A DNA stretch of 64,000 bases from Planctomycetota bacterium (GTDB taxonomy: Bacteria > Planctomycetota > PUPC01 > JACPCR01). Shown piece after piece: positions 55,731 through 64,000 of the stretch. Below the pieces are notes generated by a model, which had not been told where the DNA came from, did not search any database, and saw nothing but the letters and a program-made list of their open reading frames with translations. Position 1 is the first letter of the stretch. Each line of letters begins with the position of its first letter. The DNA lies in NCBI GenBank assembly GCA_016179685.1, contig JACPCR010000064.1:245186-309185 (forward strand), in the 5' to 3' direction. The position numbers were made by a program, and so were the translations under genes.

Positions 55731-57770
55731 TTAGCCGCGATCCTTCAAGGATCGGCCCCGGCGGCCGCGGCTGATTCTCTTGTATTCCCGCGGCGCGCCG
55801 TCCACAGGCTTGCCCTGGAGGCGGAACAGGCGGTCGCGAAGCTCGGCGGCGCGCTCGAACTCCAGGTTGGCAGAGGCGGAGAACATCTCCTGCTCAATCT
55901 CGCGGAGCGCTTCCTGCGCGACGTACTGTTCCTCGGACTCGTGGACCGTCTCCTGAGCGAGACGCCTGCTCTGGACCTCCTGCTCGATGCCGCGCTTGAT
56001 CTCCTTGCGAATGGTCTCAGGGGTGATGTGGTGGCGGTCGTTGTACTCGAGTTGCAGTCGCCGTCTCCGGGCCGTTTCGTCCATCGCCCTTTGCATCGAG
56101 CCTGTGACTCGATCAGCGTACAGCAGCACGTGGGCGTGCACGTTGCGCGCCGTGCGGCCAATCGTCTGAATCAGCGAGGTGTCGTTCCGCAGATAGCCCT
56201 CCTTGTCCGCGTCCAGGATGGCCACGAGGGAGACCTCGGGGAGATCGAGGCCTTCTCGGAGAAGGTTGACCCCGACGAGGACGTCGAACTTGCCCTCCCG
56301 GAGGTCGCGGAGCACTTCGACGCGGTCGAGCGCCTCGATGTCCGAATGGAGATACCGGCCCTTCAAACCCTCCTCCTGGATATACACGCTCAATTCTTCC
56401 GCCATGCGCTTGGTCAGGGTGGTCACCAGTGCGCGCTCGCCGCGCTCCGCCCGCGTGCGCAGCTCCTTCATGAGGTCCGGAAGCTGGCCCTTCGCCGGAC
56501 GCACCTCGACGGTCGGGTCGACCAGGCCCGTGGGGCGGATGATCTGCTCGACGACGCGGCCGCCGGACCTGCCCAGCTCGTACTCCTCCGGGGTGGCCGA
56601 GACGAACAGGACCCGCCGAGCCCGCTGCTCCCACTCGTCGAATCGCAGCGGCCGATTGTCCAGCGCCGAGGGCAGCCGGAAACCGTACTCGACGAGAGTC
56701 TCCTTGCGGGAACGGTCGCCGGCGTACATGCCACGAATCTGGGGCACCGTGACGTGGGACTCGTCCACGATCATGAAAAAGTCCTTGGGAAAATAGTCGA
56801 TCAGGGTGAAGGGCGGCTGACCCGGCTCGCGGCCGCTGAGATGCCGCGAGTAGTTCTCGATGCCCGGACAGAAGCCGGCCTCGGTCAGCATCTCGAGGTC
56901 GTAGCGGGTTCGCGACTCCAGCCTCTGGGCCTCGAGGAGCTTGCCTTGGCCGCGGAGGACGGCCAGGCGCTCGCCCAGCTCGTCTTCGATGCGGCCGATG
57001 GCCCGGCGCATCTTGTCCTCCGGCGTCACAAAATGCTTCGCGGGGTAGATCACGAGGCTCTCCAACTCCGCCTCGATCTCGCCCGTGAGCGGCTCGATCT
57101 GCTGGATACGGTCCACCTCGTCGCCGAAGAACTCGACGCGGTAGGCCGTCTCCTGGTAGGAAGGGATCACCTCGACGACGTCGCCCCGGACCCGAAAGTG
57201 GCCGCGGGTGAAGGAGTAATCGTTACGGGCGTACTGAAGGTCCACGAGCTTGCGAAGAAACTGGTCGCGGTCGAGCGCCTCGCGCCGGCTCACCCGGGCG
57301 ACCATGCCCTGGTAGTCGTCGGGCGACCCGAGGCCATAGATGCAGGAGACGCTGGCGACGACGACGACGTCCCCGCGGGAAAGAAGGGAACTGGTCGCGG
57401 ATAGGCGCAGCCGATCGAGGTCCTCATTGATCGTCGTCTCCTTCTCGATGTAAACGTCGACGTTGGGAAGGTAGGCCTCCGGCTGGTAGTAGTCGTAATA
57501 GCTGACGAAGTATTCGACCGCGTTCGTGGGGAAGAAATCGCGGAATTCGCAGTAGAGTTGGGCCGCCAGCGTTTTGTTGTGCGACATGACCAGGGTGGGC
57601 AAGCCCAGCGCCCGGATGACCTGCGCCATGGTGAAGGTCTTGCCCGAGCCGGTCACTCCCAGAAGGGTCTGGCAGGCCACGCCGGAGCAGAAGCCCTGCA
57701 CGAGCTTTTCGATGGCCTTGGGCTGGTCACCGGCGGGCTCAAAGGGGGCTTTCAGTTCAAAGGAAGGCAT
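55731..57770 (-). CDS. uvrB: Excinuclease ABC subunit B
   Basis: [63 protein letters not shown]-type motif, [12 protein letters not shown] motif near C-term. Confidence 0.98.
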   Translation of the reverse strand: MPSFELKAPFEPAGDQPKAIEKLVQGFCSGVACQTLLGVTGSGKTFTMAQVIRALGLPTLVMSHNKTLAAQLYCEFRDFFPTNAVEYFVSYYDYYQPEAYLPNVDVYIEKETTINEDLDRLRLSATSSLLSRGDVVVVASVSCIYGLGSPDDYQGMVARVSRREALDRDQFLRKLVDLQYARNDYSFTRGHFRVRGDVVEVIPSYQETAYRVEFFGDEVDRIQQIEPLTGEIEAELESLVIYPAKHFVTPEDKMRRAIGRIEDELGERLAVLRGQGKLLEAQRLESRTRYDLEMLTEAGFCPGIENYSRHLSGREPGQPPFTLIDYFPKDFFMIVDESHVTVPQIRGMYAGDRSRKETLVEYGFRLPSALDNRPLRFDEWEQRARRVLFVSATPEEYELGRSGGRVVEQIIRPTGLVDPTVEVRPAKGQLPDLMKELRTRAERGERALVTTLTKRMAEELSVYIQEEGLKGRYLHSDIEALDRVEVLRDLREGKFDVLVGVNLLREGLDLPEVSLVAILDADKEGYLRNDTSLIQTIGRTARNVHAHVLLYADRVTGSMQRAMDETARRRRLQLEYNDRHHITPETIRKEIKRGIEQEVQSRRLAQETVHESEEQYVAQEALREIEQEMFSASANLEFERAAELRDRLFRLQGKPVDGAPREYKRISRGRRGRSLKDRG

Positions 57771-57864
57771 CGGAATTCACGGTGGGTGAACCAATCAGTT
57801 CAGGAATCGCGCGGTGCGGCTTCTCAACCGGGACAGGTCTCTATCGCAAAGAGATGCTCGATTT

Positions 57865-57901
57865 TGAAATCCGTGCAGCCCGAAGGGCAAAGCGGATTCC
57901 A
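57865..57901 (-). repeat. H4 hairpin
   Basis: TGAAATCCGtgcagcccgaagggcaaagCGGATTCCA; abuts 3' end of ComEA-like gene. Confidence 0.6.
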
Positions 57902-58288
57902 TTACTCGCCCGTTTGGGGCACAGCTTCGCCGCTCGCCCCATGGCCCGCGAAAGCGTGGGGCGCGAGGCGCTTGAGCGCCGAGTCCGGCAGCACCGCCCG
58001 CAGATCGCCGATATCCCGGAATCCGCCCTGTTCGGCCCGATGCCGCACCAGGGCACGAGCGCGGCTCAGGCCGATCCCGGGCAGCTCCCGCAGCTCCGCC
58101 GCCGAGGCCTGGTTCAGGTCGAGCCGGCAGTCGAAGCCGCCGAACGGCGCGGCCTGCGGAGTCCGGGCGGACTGGGCGGCGAGGGTCCCGGCGCGCAGCG
58201 CGAGCAAGAGCAAGCCCCCCACGAGGAGCACCAGCCTCTCGCGGCGGTATAGGTCGAGCGAATGGCGCAGTCTTTCGCCGGCAGCCAT
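57902..58288 (-). CDS. ComEA-like helix-hairpin-helix protein
   Basis: TM segment then FDCRLDLNQASAAELRELPGIGLSRARALVRHRAEQGGFRDIGDLRAV. Confidence 0.8.
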   Translation of the reverse strand: MAAGERLRHSLDLYRRERLVLLVGGLLLLALRAGTLAAQSARTPQAAPFGGFDCRLDLNQASAAELRELPGIGLSRARALVRHRAEQGGFRDIGDLRAVLPDSALKRLAPHAFAGHGASGEAVPQTGE

Positions 58289-58481
58289 GGGATATCCCTG
58301 GGATTGCTGATGTTTCACGTCCGATGGACCACGGGGTGCAGCGGTGGGACTGTTTCCCATTTCCAGACATTGTATCCCACGTTTTTCCCGCTTACCATTA
58401 TCTGATGTACCAGTTGAAGGCCGGCGACGTCCTCAAGGTAGCGGAGTACCTGGACGGCAACGGAGAGGAGAGGAGGAAGAC

Positions 58482-60038
58482 ATGAGAGGCCGACGTTGCG
58501 AGGTCATGGTGGTCGGAGGCGGACTGGGCGGGTGCGCCGCGGCGCTGGCCGCGGCGGAGGCCGGACGCCGCGTCGTGCTCACCGAGGAAACGGACTGGAT
58601 CGGCGGACAGGTCACGAGCCAGGGCGTTTCGGCGCTCGATGAGCACCGCTGGATCGAGTTCTTCGGGGCCACGGCCTCCTACCAGAAATTTCGAGAGGAA
58701 ATCCGGTCCTGCTACCGCGAGCACTACCCCCTGACGCCCCATGCCCGGGCCGAACGATTCCTCAACCCCGGAGGCGGATACGTCAGCCGGCTGTGCCATG
58801 AGCCCAGGGTCGCCCTGGCCGTCCTCGAGTCCCTGCTCGCCCCGCACCGCGCTGCTGGCCGCGTCGAGGTCCTCCTGCGGACCCGGCCGACCGGGGCCGA
58901 CGTCGCCGGCGACCGCGTCCGCTGCGTCCGGCTCGCCGATCTCGACGACGGCGGGGAGTGGCTGATCGAGGCGCCCATGGTCCTCGATGCGACGGAGCTG
59001 GGCGACCTGCTCCCGCTCACGGGCACGGAATATGTCAGCGGGGCCGAAGGCCGCGACGAAACCGGCGAGCCGCACGCCGCCGCCAAGGCCAACCCGGATA
59101 ACGTCCAGTCCTTCACCGCCTGCTTCGCCCTCGATTACTGCCCGGGCGAGAGCCACGTGATCGACGAGCCTCGCGGCTACGTGGCCTTCCGCGACGCCCA
59201 AATCTCCTGGTGTCACACTCACCCCATCACGCTGCAGAAGGTCACCCGCACCCTTTTCCATCTCCCGAACAGCCCCTGGGGCACGAGCCTCTGGCTCTAC
59301 CGGCGCATCCTCGACCGGGCGCGTTTCGCCGACGGGGCGTTCCCGAGCGATCTCAGCCTGATCAACTGGCCTCAGAATGACTATTGGGACGGGAACATCA
59401 TCGACCAGCCGGAGGCGGAGGCGGCGCGGCACGTCGATGCGGCCAAACGGCTCTCATTGAGCCTCTTGTACTGGCTTCAAACGGAGGCGCCGCGGGAGGA
59501 CGGGGGCGCCGGATACCCGGGCCTGCGGCTTCGGCCCGACGTCATGGGCAGCCGTGACGGCCTGGCCAAGATGCCCTATATCCGGGAATCGAGGCGTATC
59601 CGGGCCGTCTTCACTGTCCTCGAACAGCACCTCTCGCCCGAGATTCGCAAGGACCAGTACGCCGAGCCGTTCCCCGATTCCGTCGGCCTTGGGCTCTACC
59701 GCATCGACCTGCACCCGAGCAGCGGGGGCGACAACTACATCGATCTGGCGTGTGCGCCGTTCCGCATTCCCCTCGGGGCGCTGATCCCGGTCCGGATGGA
59801 AAACCTGATCCCGGCGAACAAGAACATCGGGACGACCCATGTCACCAACGGGGCCTACCGGCTGCACCCGGTCGAGTGGAACATCGGCGAGGCGGCGGGC
59901 GCCCTGGCAGTGTTCTGCCTGGAACGGGCATGCTCGCCACGAAAGGTGCGGGAGGACAAGGCCCTTCTTGATCTCTTCCAGAGGCTGCTGGAACGCCGAG
60001 GCGTCCCCCTGTCCTGGCCAGAGGCCGTACCCGTATAA
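58482..60038 (+). CDS. FAD-dependent oxidoreductase
   Basis: GAGGAGGAAG SD; CEVMVVGGGLGGCAAALAAAEAGRRVVLTEETDWIGGQVTSQGVSALDEH. Confidence 0.88.
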   Translation: MRGRRCEVMVVGGGLGGCAAALAAAEAGRRVVLTEETDWIGGQVTSQGVSALDEHRWIEFFGATASYQKFREEIRSCYREHYPLTPHARAERFLNPGGGYVSRLCHEPRVALAVLESLLAPHRAAGRVEVLLRTRPTGADVAGDRVRCVRLADLDDGGEWLIEAPMVLDATELGDLLPLTGTEYVSGAEGRDETGEPHAAAKANPDNVQSFTACFALDYCPGESHVIDEPRGYVAFRDAQISWCHTHPITLQKVTRTLFHLPNSPWGTSLWLYRRILDRARFADGAFPSDLSLINWPQNDYWDGNIIDQPEAEAARHVDAAKRLSLSLLYWLQTEAPREDGGAGYPGLRLRPDVMGSRDGLAKMPYIRESRRIRAVFTVLEQHLSPEIRKDQYAEPFPDSVGLGLYRIDLHPSSGGDNYIDLACAPFRIPLGALIPVRMENLIPANKNIGTTHVTNGAYRLHPVEWNIGEAAGALAVFCLERACSPRKVREDKALLDLFQRLLERRGVPLSWPEAVPV

Positions 60039-60107
60039 CGGTGTCCGGTGTCAGGCCAATCGTCAGGAATAAGTCGCCAATGGAGAATAGAAAATCGGCT
60101 CAGGGGC

Positions 60108-60155
60108 TAGGTGACGAGCTCGCAAGTGCGGGTGCACCTGCGAGCTCGTCACCTA
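60108..60155. repeat. H1 palindromic element, copy F
   Basis: TAGGTGACGAGCTCGC-AAGTGCGGGTGCACCT-GCGAGCTCGTCACCTA. Confidence 0.85.
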
Positions 60156-60157
60156 TC

Positions 60158-60233
60158 GGAAACCCCTCCCTCCCGCAGGGTCCCGATGGGAAACGGGACC
60201 CCTCCCACAGGGACAACTCTGGGAGGGGTTTCC
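60158..60233. repeat. H2-type multibranched palindrome
   Basis: GGAAACCCCTCCC ... GGGAGGGGTTTCC outer 13-bp stem; inner GGGTCCCG/CGGGACCC and CCTCCC/GGGAGG. Confidence 0.75.
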
Positions 60234-60238
60234 AGCTC

Positions 60239-60282
60239 GTATCCTTGTTCATGAGTGCTGGTGCACTGATGAATAGGGATAC
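60239..60282. repeat. H1 palindromic element, copy G
   Basis: GTATCCTTGTTCAT-GAGTGCTGGTGCACTG-ATGAATAGGGATAC. Confidence 0.75.
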
Positions 60283-60381
60283 TGGCGAAGCCACTTGGGC
60301 ATCACGATCCTTGGAGGTCCAGTTCCTTCTCCGGCCCGCTGCCCGTTGGGACTTTCGTGACACCTCACACCTGAAATAGCC

Positions 60382-60849
60382 ATGTCCGTTGAAAAATCCA
60401 AGGCCGAGATTCACATCATTGGGCGCAACCGGCGCGCCTCTTTCGAGTTCCACCTCATGGACCGGTTCGAGGCCGGGCTGGTGCTCCAGGGCACGGAGGT
60501 GAAGTCCCTGCGCCAGGGCAGGGCCGACCTCACCGACAGTTTCGCTCGGATCGAGGGCGAGGAGCTCTTTCTGCACCACCTGGACATTCCCATCTACAGC
60601 CACGGCACGTACAGCAATCATGAGCCGAAGAGGCGGCGAAAATTGCTGCTGCACCGCCGTGAGATTCTCAAGCTCAAGGGCAGGGTCCACGAGCGCGGCT
60701 TGACCCTGATTCCTACCCAGATTTACTTCAAGGGAAACTACGCCAAGATCGAGATCGCCGTCGCCAAGGGGAAAACGCATGGCGACAAGCGGCAGGACCT
60801 GAAACGGAAGGAACACTTGCAGGAGATGGCCCGATACCGCTCGAGGTAA
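60382..60849 (+). CDS. smpB: SsrA-binding protein SmpB
   Basis: IIGRNRRASFEFHLMDRFEAGLVLQGTEVKSLRQGRADLTDSFARI...KTHGDKRQDLKRK. Confidence 0.97.
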   Translation: MSVEKSKAEIHIIGRNRRASFEFHLMDRFEAGLVLQGTEVKSLRQGRADLTDSFARIEGEELFLHHLDIPIYSHGTYSNHEPKRRRKLLLHRREILKLKGRVHERGLTLIPTQIYFKGNYAKIEIAVAKGKTHGDKRQDLKRKEHLQEMARYRSR

Positions 60850-60855
60850 GCTGCC

Positions 60856-60903
60856 GAGTAGACGAGCTCGCGAGTGCGGGTGCGCTGGCGAGCTCGTCTA
60901 CTC
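60856..60903. repeat. H1 palindromic element, copy H
   Basis: GAGTAGACGAGCTCGC-GAGTGCGGGTGCGCTG-GCGAGCTCGTCTACTC. Confidence 0.85.
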
Positions 60904-60934
60904 GCTTGAATTGAACCCTCCTTTGGCAACAATA

Positions 60935-60975
60935 GGACGAGCGAGCGCCCGTCGGAGACGGGCGCTCGCTCGTCC
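60935..60975 (+). promoter_or_regulatory. 19-bp perfect hairpin abutting tmRNA 5' end
   Basis: GGACGAGCGAGCGCCCGTC-GGA-GACGGGCGCTCGCTCGTCC. Confidence 0.7.
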
Positions 60976-61330
60976 GGGGGCGAATGGTTTCGACCGGATG
61001 ACCGAGGTCTGGGCCGCGCTCCGAGGTTGTCAGGTGGCCTCGTTAAAAACCTGGCAAACACTCATCTGCCAATGCAGATCTCAGAATGGCTGCCTGAAAA
61101 GGCAACCCATCTTCCCGGCCCCGCCTGCAGGGCCGGGGAGGTGACCCATCGCAGGCTGGCTTCCGGAGGTAATGGTCTGACGGCCCGGAGGCGAGATGGA
61201 GTCTGACCTGGCCCCGAAGGCGCCCGTTCGTCGGCAACCCGAGGGGCGAGAACTTCAAGACGAACTATGAGCGTAGTGATCCATTCCGACGCATCTCGGG
61301 ACGCGGGTTCGATTCCCGCCGCCTCCATCA
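60976..61330 (+). ncRNA. ssrA: Transfer-messenger RNA
   Basis: 5' GGGGGCGAATGGTTTCGACC, 3' GGGTTCGATTCCCGCCGCCTCCATCA; 7-bp acceptor GGGGGCG/CGCCTCC; tag ORF ending ...ATGGCTGCC TGA inside TGCCTgaaaAGGCA hairpin; next to smpB. Confidence 0.9.
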
Positions 61331-61669
61331 TTTCCAACCTGCCTGCTTTGGGACGCCCTGAAGCGCAAAACGGCCCGAAAGTGGCGAGTTCTGGACTCTC
61401 AGGCGATTCCTTGAAATCGCTTCCTGTCAACTTGGGGACGCCACCTAACCCCCAAAAAACACCTTCGGGACGCACGAAAAACATCACAGGAACATCACAG
61501 GAGCAGTACAGAATTGCTCCCGTTTCCGTGGCGGACGTTCTCCACGCGGTGGACGCTTGCCCAGAAATTCCCTGTCACGTCAGGGACACGATCCGGACCA
61601 TTCTGGAGAGCGTCAAGCTCCGGTAACCCGAGGCCCTTCGGCAATACGTGGAGAAGAGGAAGACGAATC

Positions 61670-61819
61670 ATGTTCAAACGCACTGTGAAGCCCGACATGC
61701 AGACTTCCGCCATGCCCACGGTCTTCATCCACCTTCAACCCGGCCCGAAGCGCCCTGGCGAATCCTGGAGCGTTCCAGCAAGCCGGAAAGTGAGGTTGTT
61801 GAACCGTGCCGTACTCTGA
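61670..61819 (+). CDS. Small hypothetical protein
   Basis: MFKRTVKPDMQTSAMPTVFIHLQPGPKRPGESWSVPASRKVRLLNRAVL; overlaps next start. Confidence 0.4.
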   Translation: MFKRTVKPDMQTSAMPTVFIHLQPGPKRPGESWSVPASRKVRLLNRAVL

Positions 61820-62129
61820 TCCCGAACGCGCCCGAGACTACTTCCGAGAATACCGGCGACTTCGCCGCGGCGGGGACGCCCGTTCAACCCCCTGTTCAAC
61901 CCGCCTGCCCTCGGAGTTTCGCCTTGAAACGGCAGGCGACGTTATCGCCTTGCTCGAAAACCAGGTGGAGACGGTCCTGGAAGACGAGAAGGCCGGCGCA
62001 CTGGAAAAGGCCCGTTGCATAGGATACCTGGCCAGCGTCAGCTTGAAAGCGATTGAATGCGGCAACCTGGCCGCACGGCTCGAAGCGCTGGAGGCGGTTC
62101 TCAAGTCACGAAATGGGAGGCAACCATGA
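61806..62129 (+). CDS. Hypothetical protein (mobile-element-type)
   Basis: GTG start; MPYSDPERARDYFREYRRLRRGG; overlaps next ATG (62126). Confidence 0.6.
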   Translation: MPYSDPERARDYFREYRRLRRGGDARSTPCSTRLPSEFRLETAGDVIALLENQVETVLEDEKAGALEKARCIGYLASVSLKAIECGNLAARLEALEAVLKSRNGRQP

Positions 62130-62756
62130 ACGCCAACCTGTTGGCGAAACGCTACGGCGCATTGACGCCAGAAGAGCGATTCCGGCTCATCCTAGCCGCG
62201 GAAGGCCGAGGTGACGAAGCGGAGCAGGACCGGCTTCGCAGGACCGCCAGGCGCATCGAGTTTTCCACCGAGGAGCACGCGCCTTGGGCGCACGCCTTCA
62301 ACGAACTGGCCAACCTGACGTTTATCGGGTTGGCCGAGGACGCCGCTCAATTCTTCAACTTCCTGAATGCCTTCCATGAAGCCTTCGCCAACCTCCGCGA
62401 CCTACCCGGCGACGAAAAAAAGGGCGGCGCCGAAGATGCCCACAGTGAAGCCGAATCCGCCTCTGGCGGACGGGACTCGAACGCCGGCGCGGACCAGCCA
62501 GAAGAGGAGACTGCCGATCCCGGGATTTCAACGCCTACAGGACGTAACGGCGCTGGCCGAGCAAGCCGCGTTCAAGTCGGATTTACCGGATTTGGCAGTC
62601 GATACCTCAATGACCGCGGAAAGGCTGGCCGCGGAAAGGCTGGCCGCGGCATTCGAAAAAGCGTTCCGCGAGCGGACCCGGTGGTGGGGCGGCCTACCCG
62701 CCAGCGGTGGAGTGGACTCTGCGCAGCATCCGCCTGTGGCGGCGTTGAACCCCTAA
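62126..62756 (+). pseudogene. Hypothetical protein with apparent frameshift at an A7 tract
   Basis: MNANLLAKRYGALTPEERFRLILAAEGRGDEAEQDRL...FANLRDLPGDEK then better-looking sequence in the 62367 frame (RLQDVTALAEQAAFKSDLPDLAVDTSMTAERLAA). Confidence 0.4.
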
Positions 62757-62779
62757 CCTGCCGGACTATAATCCAGACC

Positions 62780-63103
62780 ATGCCGAAAGCCCCCAAGTTC
62801 ACGCTTCGGGTTGCTCCCGAAGCCTTGGAACACCTGAAGGCGATTGATCCCAAGTTTCGGGGACTGATTCGAGAATTGGCTGAGGAGCAGTTGTCTTATC
62901 AACCGGACCAAGCGACCCGAAACCGGAAGCTGCTTCGACCGCCGGCGCCCTTCGGCGCCGCTTGGGAATTGAGACTCGGACCCGACAACCGCTTTCGGGT
63001 TTTCTACCGAATCAACCGTGAAGAGAGAATCGTTCGAGTCCTCGCCATCGGCATCAAGGTAAGAAACCGGCTGTTTATCGGCGGAAAGGAGTTTGAAGCA
63101 TGA
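62780..63103 (+). CDS. RelE/ParE-family toxin
   Basis: MPKAPKFTLRVAPEALEHLKAIDPKFRGLIRELAEEQLSYQPDQATRNRKLLRPP...WELRLGPDNRFRVFYRINREERIVRVLAIGIKVRNRLFIGGKEFE. Confidence 0.8.
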   Translation: MPKAPKFTLRVAPEALEHLKAIDPKFRGLIRELAEEQLSYQPDQATRNRKLLRPPAPFGAAWELRLGPDNRFRVFYRINREERIVRVLAIGIKVRNRLFIGGKEFEA

Positions 63104-63363
63104 AGGTTGTACCTGTGGCAAAAGCGAAGTCGAAACTGAGCGCGTACTTGAAGGAATGTCGGAAGGGCCCCATTGTCATCACTCGCAACGGAACGCCCGC
63201 GGCGGTCCTCATTGCGCCCGTTGACGATGACGACTTGGAGTCTTTGCTCCTGGCGAGGAATCCGCGTTTCCTGGCTCTGCTCGAGAAGTCGGAGAAGAGC
63301 ATTCGAGAGGGCAAGGGATTGTCTTGGAAGGAATTTTGGGCCAAGGCGGAAAAGCTGCCCTGA
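63100..63363 (+). CDS. Phd/YefM-family antitoxin
   Basis: MKVVPVAKAKSKLSAYLKECRKGPIVITRNGTPAAVLIAPVDDDDLESL; ATGA overlap with toxin stop. Confidence 0.85.
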   Translation: MKVVPVAKAKSKLSAYLKECRKGPIVITRNGTPAAVLIAPVDDDDLESLLLARNPRFLALLEKSEKSIREGKGLSWKEFWAKAEKLP

Positions 63364-63416
63364 AGCCCCTCCGCCAAAGTCACAAGGCAACGGCGAAGAC
63401 AACCAGAATGCTTTCG

Positions 63417-63509
63417 GACTGTCCCCGGAGGCGCTGAAACTTGACGGCCTTTCAAGGCCAGGAAGCCCGGCCCGCGGGGGACAGTCTCGCGGTGTCCGGG
63501 CTTTTTTTT
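63417..63509 (+). promoter_or_regulatory. Attenuator-like structured leader with intrinsic terminator
   Basis: GACTGTCCCC (63417-63426) complementary to GGGGACAGTC (63477-63486), which lies in the loop of terminator AAGCCCGG..CCGGGCTT followed by T8. Confidence 0.6.
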
Positions 63510-63522
63510 CGGAGAGCTTGAG

Positions 63523-64000
63523 ATGTCTTCTTCCGAAGCCAAAGGGGGACTTGTAAGGCTCGGTTGCGAAATCACTGCGTCTGACGGACGCGTTTTCAAA
63601 ATCCCCGAAGACTGGAAGGAACCTCTGCGTCCCAAGGTTTTTGACCGTTTTGAATGGTTGCACAACGTGAAGGTGGATTACACCTATCCCGTAGACACGT
63701 TGCTGAAAGTGCTGGAAGAGCTTGAGCTTCTCAGTGGAACGAGACTTAGAGATGGGGCTAATCCGATGCTGTATCTTAAGTTTCACGACCATTGGGTTGA
63801 CCTGAAGCATTGTGGTCTTGCTATCGGCGAGAACTACAAGGGCTCTTTCAGAGATTACCTGGAGATTAAATCGCCTGGGTTGATTGAGGATTCGCCAAAG
63901 CCCGGCGGAACGAATGCGAACACCGAGCAGGCTGCAACTGCCGCAACGAAGACGAACGCGGCAGGCAGAGCCAAAGAGCCAACCCCAAAGCAGATTCATG
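63523..64000 (+). CDS. Hypothetical protein, 3' truncated by window edge (absent from ORF track)
   Basis: GGAG SD; MSSSEAKGGLVRLGCEITASDGRVFKIPEDWKEPLRPKVFDRFEWLHNVKVDYTYPVDTLLKVLEELELLSG... open to base 64000. Confidence 0.75.
   Translation, partial: MSSSEAKGGLVRLGCEITASDGRVFKIPEDWKEPLRPKVFDRFEWLHNVKVDYTYPVDTLLKVLEELELLSGTRLRDGANPMLYLKFHDHWVDLKHCGLAIGENYKGSFRDYLEIKSPGLIEDSPKPGGTNANTEQAATAATKTNAAGRAKEPTPKQIH

Overview
This is a 64 kb, high-GC chromosomal window from an uncultured-looking bacterium. The gene content (MoxR/DUF58/VWA locus, DUF4382, DUF6785-like, heparinase, sulfatase, ceramidase-like and FAD-oxidoreductase families) suggests a PVC/Hydrogenedentes/Sumerlaeota-type lineage; this is inference only. 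No database search was run, so all calls come from reading the sequence and translations. Main contents, left to right: a BatD C-terminus; a sigma54 activator beside a textbook -24/-12 promoter; a DUF4382 lipoprotein; a eukaryote-type IMP dehydrogenase overlapping an FHA protein whose kinase domain has HRD->HRN; a very large secreted GH20-like protein; an extended MoxR/DUF58/VWA/TPR locus (14.6-29.8 kb) containing a 22-copy heptamer array; a catabolic block (enolase superfamily, sulfatase, ceramidase-like, DUF6785-like, sugar isomerase, phytanoyl-CoA dioxygenase); a decaying island (ISKra4-like relic, hsdM/DUF1016/hsdR/ATPase pseudogenes, 41.7-47.1 kb); heparinase; a PD-(D/E)XK-like protein; uroporphyrinogen-decarboxylase-like; uvrB; ComEA-like; an FAD oxidoreductase; smpB and ssrA (tmRNA); and what looks like the start of an element inserted after ssrA, with a toxin-antitoxin pair and an attenuator-like RNA. 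The most unusual signal is non-coding. Several families of dispersed palindromes pack the intergenic spaces. One family keeps a conserved apical hairpin (AAGTGC-GGGT-GCACTT) while its basal stem differs between subtypes yet stays self-complementary. A separate AT-rich ~147-bp element occurs twice.
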